Part shown: piece after piece, positions 22,217 through 32,490 of the stretch
Position numbering within the stretch: position 1 is the stretch's first letter
Layout: each line of letters begins with the position of its first letter
The notes under the pieces: generated by a model
What the model was told of the DNA's origin: nothing
The model's database searches: none
Seen by the model: the letters and a program-made list of their open reading frames with translations, nothing else
Assembly (NCBI GenBank): GCA_015698045.1
Contig: BLAL01000066.1
Location: forward strand, 372,001-436,000
Origin: Rhizophagus clarus
Lineage: Eukaryota; Glomeromycota; Glomeromycetes; Glomerales; Glomeraceae
Length of the DNA: 64,000 nt
Direction: 5' to 3'
Position numbers and translations under genes: made by a program

Positions 22217-22760
22217 TCATTTTACCAAGAGAAATAGGTTATAAAAGTCATCAGATTTCTGGGACCGCGCGGTCTTAGAAAAATGCCAAGTAGTATCATT
22301 GGTTTGAGACCCACTATCTACAACATGTATAGTTGGTAATGCTGGGGATACATTACATTCTGGCTAGCTCCAAGGACACAATACTTTTTCTTGAGACATA
22401 GTTTTACATTTCTTCCTATTTAGCGAATTCTCATAAACCTCTAATGTGTGCCTCAAATATGATTCAATTCGTTCAGACTTCTCAGAAATAGCTTTTAATA
22501 GGACAGGATCTTTAGAGTGGTGTAGGAGTCTCTCACACGCTCTTTTGATAAGGCTTTCAGGTAGTCTATCAATAATACATTTATAGTCAGAATGGAACAT
22601 TTTTATTAGATATAGTTTTGCGCAAAATTCATCTATAGGTATTTTTTTACGCGCCTATATCACAGATTGCATAATATCTGGTAGGAAATTGGTTAGGCTT
22701 GTAGCCGTATGGCCACTTGGTCACCAGAATAGGCAGATCATGCATAGTATATATAAGCAT
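22217..22760 (-). pseudogene. unrecognised gene remnant with in-frame stops
   Basis: The longest open part (22600-22364) includes CIIDRLPESLIKRACERLLH and LLKAISEKSERIESYLRHTL. The same frame continues past a TAG at 22364 with PECNVSPALPTIHVVDSGSQ to TGA 22217. Upstream it extends through a TAG (after MQSV-I) as PIDEFCAKLYLIKMF to about 22750. A 180-codon frame broken by about three stops with sensible composition is a pseudogene. No family is recognised. Confidence 0.45.
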
Positions 22761-23154
22761 TTTACAATTTTACTAGGCGATCCTGTATATAGCTTTTTAT
22801 TTCGCAAAAAATAAAGTATGTTTGGCTAAATATTATACACTATAATAAAACCATATTCATTTTTATTCCTCCCCAGTTCCCTACCAGTTCCTTGATAGTT
22901 CTAAGAATGTTCCAGGAATGTTCCAGGAACTATAGTGAGAAGAAAGGATTAGTTTGTGGATCCCTCATGATTTTATTTATTTGATAAGCACATTTATGAT
23001 TATACATGAATTAAAAAAAAGAGAAAGACCTGATATAGGCGAACTTTATTATTATATATATGCAGATCTCTTAAGGGTCTATTTATATATCAAATTTATT
23101 TCAGAAAATGTGAACCAAGTTCACAATGTCATGTGTGTGGCACAGTAAATATTA
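22761..23154. other. spacer with repeated TTCCAGGAA-type motif
   Basis: At 22869-22931 there is a cluster 'CCAGTTCC', 'CCAGTTCCTTGATAGTTC', 'TTCCAGGAATGTTCCAGGAA'. Related 'CCAGTTCCTC' sits at 18512. A 64-codon plus-strand frame at 22954-23148 is not supported further. Confidence 0.35.
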
Positions 23155-24539
23155 TTATTTCGCAAACTTGATCAAGATATAGTCGTTATCATCCTAGCTT
23201 AATTTTGCTATAGTTGATACTGAGAAAGATTTAATCCTTTGAATCATATGCTCGCCTATTTCACTAAAAAGATCATAAATCTTTAGAGGTCATTCTTTTT
23301 TCTTCTGAAGTAAGTCATCACTAACTGAGTTTGAAAGCTATTTTCAAACTTCTTGATTGACCAGCGCTTGAGCTGTATGTTTGGGATTAGTTTTCAAGTG
23401 GTGGCTAAATTGATCATTAAGCACTTTTCCAAAATTAAAATATGATTTGATAACAGTCCATTTAGTGACTTTCTCCTGCCCTTCCATAACGTCGATTGCA
23501 TTGTATAAATCAAAGAAATTTCCGCTACCCGATCCCAAAGGGAGGATCCCCTCTTTCGCAATTTCTGGATCTAGTAATGTTTCAGAATTTAATTCTTTAA
23601 TTATTTTTTTAACATGATCTTCCCACCATTTTTTTTGGCTTTTTTACTAGACGATTTTTCGATTGAATCATTAGATCATTTTTTCTGCGTAGTACTCTAA
23701 GTCAGTTTTACTGGAAACAATTCACAATCTTTGGCTGGACAGGTAGAACACTTCTTGCGCAGATTGTTAATGCATTCGTAGTGCATGACATACTTACATG
23801 ATAAAAAGACAGTGACTTTTGTAAACTCTATAGAAATATTTTCAGAGCATTTCTCGCATATAGGGTATTGGACTTGTCTGCTAGAGTCCTTTAAAATCGA
23901 GTCATCCACATTTTTGGAATTGCCAGATGTAGTGCTAACAACCTCAATAGGCCTAGTTGCCTGGTCAGAAGTTTCTTTAGCGACATCAGTAGTCTTGGAC
24001 GAACTTTGCTCCTTTCCGCCTAATAATCCTAGTTCATTCATTAGTGTTACATCATCCGTAGGAGTTTGATTTTCCAAATCCACTGGCTTAGTGACATCTG
24101 CAGTTGAGGATGTAGGTTTGCCCTTTCCTTAAAAAGATCTTGAGTTATTAGAGTTTCGATCTCTCTGCCTTTACAATTCCAATTTGGACATGTTAACTTA
24201 GTTCTACCTTTCGCAATATTCAAGAAATATCTTTCAAGGCACTTTTGGTGGTTAAAGACAACCACAGCTGACTATAGTAAATTCTTTGATTGACTCACAC
24301 GGATGTATTGTGAACTTCTGTTTACATAAATTGCATGGTTTCATCTCCAGAATATGAATGCCAGTAGAATGAATCATATTATCTGTGCTGAGTAAATTTA
24401 GCGCTAGCGCAGTGATTTGAGATTTGTTTGTACCACTCGCCTTATCGGCGCTTTGAGTAGAGGTGATTACGATATCCTCCATATTGATATCATCAGCAGT
24501 GATCGCTTTCAGATTAACTGAGCTCTCTTGGTTCTCCAT
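23155..24539 (-). pseudogene. RING/zinc-finger protein pseudogene (Rhizophagus-type, with C-terminal helical domain)
   Basis: The minus strand from ATG 24539 reads MENQESSVNLKAITADDINM and then a Cys-rich module (CNLCKQKFTIHPCESIKEF, then TIVSCG). After a +1 frame change it continues VVFNHQKCLERYFLNIAKGR and LTCPNWNC, a RING-like C2...C-H-C...C2 pattern. A second frame change leads to an acidic Ser/Thr linker and a second Cys module (CEKCSENISIEFTKVTVFLS, CKYVMHYECINNLRKKCSTC). Further frame changes give FFDLYNAIDVMEGQEKVTKW and HHLKTNPKHTAQALVNQEV. Four in-frame stops (TGA, TAG, TGA, TAG) are then read through to YILIKFAK near 23160. RING domains usually act in ubiquitin transfer. This copy is clearly dead. 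Confidence 0.7.
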
Positions 24540-24732
24540 ACCTGCTCACTTATCACTCTCGTGGTCGGCTATCTTGCCTTTTTTCTTTATTTACTCAGAA
24601 AAAAAAAGAAATAAAGTAACAATTATTTGGGTCTTTTTCAGAATAATGTTTGCTTACACATACCGATCATGAGCGTAATGAATTATCAAGGCTAAAAACG
24701 AGTTTTTATAGCACTTGTAAATTTCTCAGGAG

Positions 24733-25077
24733 AAAACATTCCACCAGATTTTCACCAGCAATTATGCACTGCATTTCGTCATTCCATTAATCCCCCTGCA
24801 AATCGATAAAAATGACTTCATGATTAGAGAAATAATAATTGCTGGAAAAGTATCCATACCTGAATATTGATATAATAATAGTGTGGCCAGAGACATGGCA
24901 TGCAAAAATCGAGTCAAAAAAAATAATGCAAATATATATATGCCAATCTTATGTCATACAGCCCCTATTCTTTGGCAAGAATTTTACCAAATACCTTCTG
25001 CGCATTATCACACTCCACACATATACATCATTTACATATTAAAAAAAGATAAACTTGATGTGAGTAACATTTATTAA
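24733..25077 (+). pseudogene. possible plus-strand coding fragment with one stop
   Basis: A frame reading NYALHFVIPLIPLQIDKNDF, then IIIAGKVSIPEY, TGA, then ARDMACKNRVKKNNANIYMP and LWQEFYQIPSAHYHTPHIYI is open for about 110 codons apart from one TGA. No family is recognised and no start or splice sites are seen. Confidence 0.2.
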
Positions 25078-25212
25078 TATTTGTACAGTATTGGGTAAAT
25101 TAATATACCATTAATCAAGAATACAACTCCTCTTTACACAGCTAAGAATATACAGTACATTATACTATATTTGAAAAAAACTGCCTTTTGATCTTCTCGA
25201 AGGTAACATACG

Positions 25213-27017
25213 TTACGTCAGGGAAGTCACAAACTTTTCCAGAGTGATTGGGAATGCCGGGACTACCTCGAATATAGACAATACGAAATCCAGGCACATA
25301 TACGCCATTTTTGGCAATAACAAACTTATTATTGCACTTATTCTAGCAGAATGACGAGGACCATACATCTCATCTAAATACATCTCGATCTGATTTCTTC
25401 CATTAATTTGTGCTGAAGAGATACCAGCTTGTGCAAACATTGGTTCAAATGCTTGCCTGATGTTTGTTGATGATTTGCTGTTGTGTGAAGTAAAATCACT
25501 GATAGATACCTGTATAAATATAGGTTTGAGCATGTAATCAAATCGGGAGTACCTATTAAAATCACGATCTATCACTTTATCGTTACTAGGTCTGAGGGAT
25601 AATTGGAAATTTTTAATCAAATCATAGTCATTAAAATGAAGTGTAATAACATTTTTATTATTATTATTGAGATCCGTTGCATTGAGTTGTATTGTTGTGT
25701 TACATCTACACACAAGTCGATTGAATAAGGCTTCCTCAAATTGTTCTCCAGTTAGACTTCCTATACAGAGTTGGTTTTTTATATTTTCAGGTAGATCAAA
25801 TGACATGTACATTTTTAATAAGGCTTTCTGGGCAGATGGGCATAGAGGGAGGTAATGAGTAATCCCTTCCTTGTACCGATAAATTAACCCAAGAGCTAGG
25901 AACTTCCATTCAAACTATACAATGGGTTTACTGGGAAGAAACATGCTTGTGAGAGCATTATAATAGCGAGTTTTTTCATTTTTCGGGAGATCATTATAAT
26001 ATTTTTGAGCAATAACCAGAATCTTGTCGATCCATTCAATCTCAAATTTTTTTAATACTTGTTGAAAGCAGTCTATATCGATAATAATGATATTGAGTTT
26101 GTTAATATATTCAACTAGGTATATACTAAGTTTACGTGGCACACAATTCGTAACCTTTTTTGCCTCTTTTTTGATGCCTTGTATCTTCAGAATAGGGTGT
26201 AACTGTAACAAAATATCAAATACACTGCTCTGTAGTGGACCAATATAGATCACCCAAAACTCATATTGACCATTCTTCATGTATTCTCTCTCATATCTAA
26301 CATGTGTAGTTCCCGTCAAGATTACACATGCAAATTTGTAACTTTCTCCCCAAAAATTAAGGTTCATCAGAGGACTTAACAAGTGAATTCTTAAAGGTAC
26401 TGGATCTTTTTCAAATAATATACCATGTTCGTCAACAATTAATAGAGTTTTGCAATCTGCTAATTTGATTAAGTCTAGAATGTCTTCAGCGATGATAATT
26501 TCAACCTCCTTAGAATCATAATCAACATATCGAATAATCTGCTTAAAATAAGTGGCAGTCAAAATATCTTTATTAAGTACCAGGAAGAACCTGCAAATCA
26601 CCTCTCCTGCTTTCTGTGATGATTCTACATTTAGATCAGATGCATTTGCGATGTATAGTATCAGCCATCCTTCAGCATAAGCTTTAGATGCAAGGAAGTA
26701 GGAAATATATAATTTACCTACACATATTGAGCCTGAAAGAACGCGCTTGATTGAATGGTCACTATCTTTTGAAAGCTCGTTCCATATGCCAATCATCTGC
26801 TCAGTAACAAGCAATTTCCTTCCTTGATAACCCTCAGCAAAGTGCTTAGGTTCCTGGTCAAGATGTGGCAGGTTAATTGATTGACCAACATAAAGATTCT
26901 GGAAGGCAGCTCTAAAAGTAGCATGCAGATCAGGTACGAATTTGTCACTTTCAAGCATGTTAATTATTTGGGGTGGCAATTCTACGGAGTGACCATCAGA
27001 GGCAGTATATGACTTCT
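25213..27017 (-). pseudogene. Crinkler (CRN)-type NTPase-REase protein with an in-frame TAG between domains
   Basis: The upstream part (26979 to 25915) is a STAND-like P-loop NTPase as found in Crinkler (CRN) proteins. A Walker A region VLSGSICVGKLYISYFLASK is followed by AEGWLILYIANASDL, Walker B TLLIVDEHGILF and a sensor-like CVILTGTTHVRYERE. A single TAG (25917-25915) follows FLPSKPIV. The same frame then runs on (FEWKFLALGLIYRYKEG) into a restriction-endonuclease-like domain with LTGEQFEEALFNRL, RFDYMLKPIFIQVSISDF and an end at 25213. CRN NTPase-REase proteins are secreted or nuclear effectors in oomycetes and some fungi, and Rhizophagus has many. Walker A has Leu where GKS/T is expected, so nucleotide binding may be lost. 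Upstream, TASDGHSVELPPQ, typical of CRN C-terminal regions, is preceded by another TAG. Confidence 0.8.
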
Positions 27018-27207
27018 AACCCTGTTTTAGATGACGTTTCTTTATAGGAAGTTTTACAAAGTGCAGCAGGAAAGAAAGAAGTGTAGATCAATATTTGATA
27101 AATGTATCACAACACTAGGTTTGGAACGTTCAAAATTGTTGTAGAAGAAAAATTCAAACCAGGACGCGTTCACTTGCGTTTGACCAAATTTATTACAACT
27201 TACTTAC

Positions 27208-27602
27208 CACCAATGGGTTGCTCTACGATAACGCGAATGTGTTTTTTGAGCGGGTTTGGCGATAAGAAGCAGGAAAGAAAAGCACAAGAATAAGTAAGTA
27301 TTCGGTATTATTAGCGAATATGAAAAGTAATTTTAAGAATATACCAGTCAGGAATTTTTTTAAGTAATTAAGTTTTTCTTTATCATTTGTGAGAGTAGAA
27401 ATGAGATCCAATATGTCTTTTCTTTGAGTAACTTCTACAGTGAAAATTTGCATAGTTCAGCCTTATCTTTTTGAGTAAATTCTTGTTCATTGAAAATTTT
27501 GCCGAGATGAGAAATCTCTTGAGAAAACGCTAATAAATCTGAAGAAGAAGTTGAAGGAGAGGCGCGAGTGGAAGTTAAAGAAGAGGCGTAAGTGAAATCC
27601 AT
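27208..27602 (-). pseudogene. CRN-associated 5' exon remnant
   Basis: From ATG 27602 the minus strand reads MDFTYASSLTSTRASPSTSS, then AFSQEISHLGKIFNEQEFTQ and a TAG. After a frame change it reads DILDLISTLTNDKEKLNYLK. The last piece, LSPNPLKKHIRVIVEQPIG, ends at a good donor (GTAAGT, 27207-27202). The 'P..P.KKHI.VIV..P' pattern marks the end of the CRN N-terminal domain, so this is probably the 5' part of the CRN gene at 25213-27017. The acceptor would be near 27015, but the reading phases do not match, consistent with decay. Confidence 0.55.
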
Positions 27603-27669
27603 AATTATTGCTTTATATGTTTTAAGAAAAAGTTTTTATCAAGCCAGTATACTGCCAATATATATATCA

Positions 27670-28745
27670 TAGAAAATTTTTTTTTAAGAGATTTTCTAAG
27701 AATTTATGTAAAAAAGTTCATATGGGATATCTGATAGAAAAATTTTTTTGAGAGATTTTCTAAAAGTTCATATAAAAATGATTTATATAGATTTTTTAAT
27801 AAAAAATTTTTTTTTTAAGATTTTTTAAGAATTTGTAATGAAGAGTTTGTATAAAATATTTTGATAAAGATTTTCAAATATTTATATAAAAAAAGTTTAT
27901 ATAGGATATCTTTGATAGAAAATTTTTTTTTGAGATTTTCTAAAAATTCATATAAAAAGAATTTATATAGGATATTTGATAAAGAATTTTTTTGTGAAAT
28001 TTTTTTTTAGGGTTTATATAGAAAGAGTTTGTATGGAATTTTTTGATAGAAAAATTTTTTTTTAAAAGAAATTTTTTAAAAATTTATATAAAAAAAGTTC
28101 ATATAGGATTCTTTAATAGAAATTTTTTTTAAAAGATTTTTCTAGAATTCATGTAAAAAAAGTTTATATGAGATATTTTAATAAAAATTATTTAAGTATT
28201 TATATGAAAAGAGTTTGTATAGGATTTTTTGATAAAAAATTTTTTTTTAAGAAATTTCTAAAAGTTCATATGAAATGAGTTTGTATAAGATATCTAATAG
28301 AAAAATTTTTCTTAAGAGATTTTTTTAGAGTTTGTATGAAAAGAATTCATATGAGTCTATAAAATAGTATTTTAATAAAGATTTTTTAAGTACTTATATG
28401 GTAAGATTTGTATAGGATATCTTTGATAAAAAATTTTTTTAAGAGATTTTCTAAGAGTTTATATAAGAAGAATTCATATGAGATATCTGATAAAAATTTT
28501 TTTATAAGATTTTTTAGAGTTTATATGAAAAGGGTTCACATAGGATTCTTTAATAAAAAATTTTTTTTTGAAAGATTTTTAAAAATTTATATGAGAAGAA
28601 TTCATATAAGATTCTTTAATAAAAAATTTTTTTTAAAAAATTTTTAAGAATTCATATAGAAAAAATTTATATAGGATATTTGATAAAAAATTTTTTTGTA
28701 AAATTTTTTAGGGTTCATATGAAATGGATTCATATAGGATTCTTT
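27670..28745 (+). repeat. A/T-rich satellite array A, plus orientation (about 17 units)
   Basis: Units of about 60-66 bases read roughly 'AAGAGATTTTCTAAGAGTTT', 'ATATGAAAAGA', 'TTCATATAGGAT', 'TTTGATAAAAAATTTTTTTT'. Units vary in length, and the array opens long frames rich in Phe, Lys and Arg (for example at 28408-28647). These are by-products. The array lies in the opposite orientation to the one at 17190-17590, and the decayed gene island lies between them. Confidence 0.8.
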
Positions 28746-28749
28746 CACA

Positions 28750-29157
28750 GGTTAAAATATATCAAATCAAGCACCAATCGGTTAACAATCAGATATCTGA
28801 TTGATGTCTGATTAATAACTGATTGGTTCAATCTGATACCAATCAGGCATTTTGATTGATAGCTGATTTTTGCTAAAATCTGATACCAACTGGTCACCAA
28901 TCAGATAGGCCGATTGATGGCCGATTGATGGTCAATTGATGGTCAATTTATGGTCAATTTATGTCAATTTATGATCAATTTATGGTCAATTTATGGTCAA
29001 TTTATAGTCAATTGATGGTCAATTGATGGTCAATTTATGGTCAATTTATGATCAAGTTATGGTCAATTTATGGTCAATTGATGGTTGATTTATGGTCAAT
29101 TTATAGTCAATTTACAGTCAATTTACAGTCAATTTACAGTCAATTTACAGTTAAATG
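28750..29157 (+). repeat. 11-bp satellite (GGTCAATTTAT) plus CACCAATCAG-type repeats
   Basis: About twenty tandem 11-bp units GGTCAATTTAT / GGTCAATTGAT run from about 28918 to 29157. They follow a looser zone of 'ACCAATCAG' and 'CTGATTGG' words (28760-28910). Related words in the same or inverted orientation appear at 32785-33420, 48376-48420 and 51700-52015. Confidence 0.8.
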
Positions 29158-29159
29158 AC

Positions 29160-29990
29160 CAATTGGTAAAACCTTTTTATTAAAATTATAAACTCTATAA
29201 ACAATAAAATATATAGTATCTTTACTTATTATATTAATAAATAGTGTAAATAAACATAAATAATTAATATTTAAAATAAAACCAATTCATGATAATCTTT
29301 TATACTACAAAATATACTAGTATCCAGATGTATTATTTGAAAACAGATGTTAGTATATGACTGATAAAGTTAGTAATATTTAATAAATAGTAAAGTGTAA
29401 ATATAAAAAGTTAGTAATCGTCATAGTAAAATACACAAATACAAAAAGTTAGTATTATGAAGAGTTTGATAAAATTTATAAAAAAAAAAATGTGATTATA
29501 TTAGTAAAATATAAAAAAAAAATAATAATATTAGTAATATAAAAAAAAAAAGAAATATAACGTTACATTAGTAATATTAAAAAGAGGTAAAATTAATATT
29601 ATAAAATAAAATATAGTTAGTACAATAAATTTAATGACAAAAGTATAATAATTAATATACCTGTAAAATATAAAGAGAGTAAGAAAAATACAGAAAAGAA
29701 AGAGAGTGTGTATTTTTTAAAAAATAAACAAAATTGCATTTGGTAATTTATATGCATATTAAGATCAGGTTACGTGTATAAGATCAAACTAAATTTTGAT
29801 TGGTTAATAATAGATAAATAGAAAACTATCATTATAATTTCAGAGAAATTTCAAATTTACTAGTAATTTTACCAATCCTTTTCATCTCTTATATATGTAT
29901 TAATCTTTTAAATTTGGATTAAATTTTACTTTAGACTTTTGAAAACCCAATTTTTTTTAATAATACTAGTAAATACTCGTTGTCTACGTC
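29160..29990 (+). repeat. A/T-rich segment present again inverted at about 47560-48260 (segment C)
   Basis: The reverse complement of about 29280-29850 can be aligned by eye along most of 47640-48250. Shared landmarks include 'CATATACTAACAT', 'TATTAAATATTACTAACTTTAT', 'AAATTTTATCAAACTCTT', 'TAATACTAACTTTTT' and 'CTATATTTTATTTTATAATATTAA'. The landmarks keep their order. The segment is non-coding and full of TTAGTAATAT/ATATTACTAA words. Confidence 0.7.
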
Positions 29991-30041
29991 AACAGTTAGC
30001 ATATAAAGATTTGTCATAATAATTAATAATATTTAATATAA

Positions 30042-30236
30042 TAACCTAATCCTAATCCTAATCCTAATTCCTAACCCTAATCCCTAATCCCTAATCCTAA
30101 TCCCTAACCCTAACCCTAATCCCTAACCCCAACCCTAATTCCTAACCCCAACCCTAATTCTAATTAACCCTAACTCTAACCCTAATTCTAATTCTAACTC
30201 TTAACCCTAACCCTATTTCTAACCCTAACTAATAAT
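30042..30236 (+). repeat. interstitial telomere-like block (degenerate CCCTAA)
   Basis: About 190 bp is made of CCTAAT, CCCTAAT, CCCTAAC, CCCCAACCCTAAT and CTAACTCTAA words, that is, degenerate (CCCTAA)n. Perfect CCCTAACCCTAA stretches occur near 30106. TTAGGG is the usual fungal telomere unit. It lies between satellite segment C and the SINE-like element, inside the window. Confidence 0.85.
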
Positions 30237-30263
30237 TCTTCTAACTTTAATTTTAAACTTACC

Positions 30264-30389
30264 ATATAATTCTGAAATTAAACAACTATTTTTTGTACTT
30301 AATTCTGGCCAAAATGGTCATAACTCTGGTTAAAATTACCATAATGCGAGCCAGGATTGCTTATTTTCAGGGGGGTTGTTTAAATTCAG
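30264..30389. mobile_element. short inverted-repeat element, about 126 bp (tentative)
   Basis: ATAATTCTGAAATTAAACAAC near 30266 pairs with GTTGTTTAAATTCAGAACTAT near 30366-30386, about 19 of 22 positions. The interior carries 'TTCTGGCCAAAATGG' and 'GCGAGCCAGG'. No target duplication was identified. It could be a MITE or a simple palindromic region. Confidence 0.35.
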
Positions 30390-30711
30390 AACTATATAAT
30401 AAATATCCTTATACATATTATGCATTATATGATTTTGGCCAAAATTAATATAAATGCTGGCCGGAATTAAATGATCTGCATAATAATTTCCTTTTTGGAA
30501 TATTCATAAATCCAAAATTCTCTAATTTTTGCAAAAAGCAAAATTTCTTTTTTTGGATTTTGTGTAATGTTACTCAATATATTCAGGCCAATAAAATTAA
30601 GGTTATACAATTCAAATATTTATTTATACAGGTAGTCTAAACATGACACCATGTGACAACAATGTTTTTAATATATTAGATTTATTAATTTATTTAATAT
30701 AAATATAATAA

Positions 30712-31237
30712 GGGGTTGGCTCCCCTAGTGTACTTGTAAAAGACACTCCCTCCTATGAGGCCTATAAAGGTGGAATGGAGGACATGGGTTTAATCTGCTC
30801 AGCTAACGGATGTTCTATGAATAATTCACCATGTGGGGATCTACCAATTACTCTAGAAAAGTGATGATCTTCTGATCCACAGTTACTAGTAGGGGATGGA
30901 TGGTAACCAGAGTGAGTACAGATCATCAAGTATCTAAACATCTATAGGATACTACCTAAATTGGGAGATCAAAAGATCAAACACCCACTGTCCTATCAAA
31001 TAGTTAGGGTTAGTCCCCCTGACTACCTCACAACTATGACTACCCATAGTGGTAATGTTCCAGCCTGTTATTCAGAAGGTAGGGCTGACAGGGGTCTGGA
31101 CATTATGGGTCCCCTTTCATAGCGAAAGTTTTTGCAGTTCTTTTTATATATACATTTTAGTCTAGTACTTATCTGATGCTGATGTATAACTGTATCTATG
31201 GTACCCACCTGTAAAAATAAAAATAAAAATAAAAATA
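30712..31237 (+). mobile_element. SINE-like retroelement, 526 bp, with 16-bp target duplication
   Basis: The element begins GGGGTTGGCTCCCCTAGTG, which holds an A-box-like TGGC...TAGTG (30717-30730). A B-box-like GGGTTTAATCT follows at 30786-30796, about 60 bases on, as in tRNA-derived SINE heads. The body is non-coding and clearly richer in G+C than its flanks. The 3' end is a (TAAAAA)n tail (31213-31237). Identical 16-bp repeats AATATAAATATAATAA flank it at 30696-30711 and 31238-31253. Internal pol III promoter boxes, an A-rich tail and a long target duplication together indicate target-primed retroposition. Mobilisation would depend on a LINE elsewhere; none is visible here. The minus-strand frame at 31068-31262 is a shadow. 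Confidence 0.82.
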
Positions 31238-31284
31238 AATATAAATATAATAAAAAGTACATTGTTTTTTATTTAATGTTATGA

Positions 31285-31510
31285 ATTCTAAAAAAACTCT
31301 ATTAAAAATATCTCATACAAACTCTTAGAAAATCTCAAAAAAAAAATCTCTATTTCCTATACGAATCTTAGAAAATCTCAAAAAAGAAATCTCTATCAAA
31401 ATATCCTGTACAAACTCTTTCCATACGAACTCTTAAAAAATTTCTTAAAAAAAAATTTTTTATCAAAGAATCTCATGCGAACCCTTTCTATGTGAATTCT
31501 TAAAAACCCT
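31285..31510 (-). repeat. A/T-rich satellite array A, short minus-orientation copy
   Basis: This is the same 60-66-bp family as at 17190 and 27670, reverse-complemented ('ATCTCATACAAACTCTTAGA', 'AAATCTC', 'TATCAAAATATCC'). With the plus array at 27670-28745 it brackets segments B, C, the telomere-like block and the SINE-like element. Confidence 0.65.
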
Positions 31511-31514
31511 TCTC

Positions 31515-32490
31515 CGGTCTCTTTTGACCTAATTCAAAAGTCTGGTCATGATATTTTTTCTTTTTTCTTTACACTTCTTAGCATTGCAAACAATTTCCAA
31601 GTTATTTTTATCAAGCCCCAAAATTGATAAGTTCTGCTATATTATTTTTTTTATTTAGTCCGCTAACATGAGACAGAGATACTTGTTTACAGGTATAGTA
31701 ATGGAAGTGGAAGTAGAAGCAAGTTTGTTATTTTCACATTTTTTTCACATTTTCTCAGAAAAAAAATTCGCTTGACAACCCTATAAAAAAAAATAAATTA
31801 GTTATTAATTTATTAAAAATTACGAACTCTTTTCCTGATCTTCCTTTACTTTAATTCTAAAAGCGCAATCATGTTTTTCGTCTGGCAACCTTATAAAAAA
31901 GAAAAAAATAAATTAGTTTAATTTGTTAAAAAAAAAGCAACAAAAAAACTTTTCACCCAGCCCTCCCTTACCTCAATTCTGTCGTATTTTTCATTTGGCA
32001 ACATTACAAAAAAAGAAAAAAATAAAGTTAGTTTAATTTATTAAAAAAAAATACTGATAAACTTTTTCCACAATCTCCCTTACCTCAATTCAAGAAGTCT
32101 GATTATATTAACGTCTGGCAACACTACAAAAAAAAAAAAAAATAAAGTCAATTCAATTTATTAAAAAAAAAGCAATGAAAACTGAAACTTTTCAACCAGC
32201 CCTCCCTTATCTCAATTCCATCATGTTTTTCGTCTGACAACACTATAAAAGAAGAAAAAAATAAAGTTAGTTTAATTTATTAAAAAAAAATACTGAAAAA
32301 CGTTTCTTACAACCTCTCTTACCTCACTCAATTCAAGAAGTCCAGTTATGTTAACATCTGGCAGCACTACAAAAAAGAAAAAAAAAAAAAGTTAATTCAA
32401 TTTATTAAAAAAAAAAAACAATTTTTTCTCAACTCTTCTTATTCAATTTAAGAAGTCTAATTACGCTTTCATCTGGCAACTAACCATTTT
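31515..32490 (-). repeat. splice-signal minisatellite, minus orientation, about 8 copies
   Basis: On the minus strand, units of about 118 bases carry a core like GTGTTGCCAGACG ... GAATTGAG, then GTAAGGGAG, and a pyrimidine-rich tract ending TTTTTGTAG. This is a diverged, inverted version of the 20-copy array at 37029-39440. Cores are visible near 31535, 31770, 31880, 31995, 32112, 32230, 32352 and 32470. Confidence 0.75.

Noticed and set aside
22954..23148. 64-codon plus-strand frame with ELKKRERPDIGELYYYIY
   Set aside because: Looks somewhat protein-like but has no start in good context, no partner exon and no family.
30712..31237. A tRNA gene at the head of the SINE-like element
   Set aside because: A- and B-box-like motifs exist but no cloverleaf pairing or acceptor stem can be drawn.
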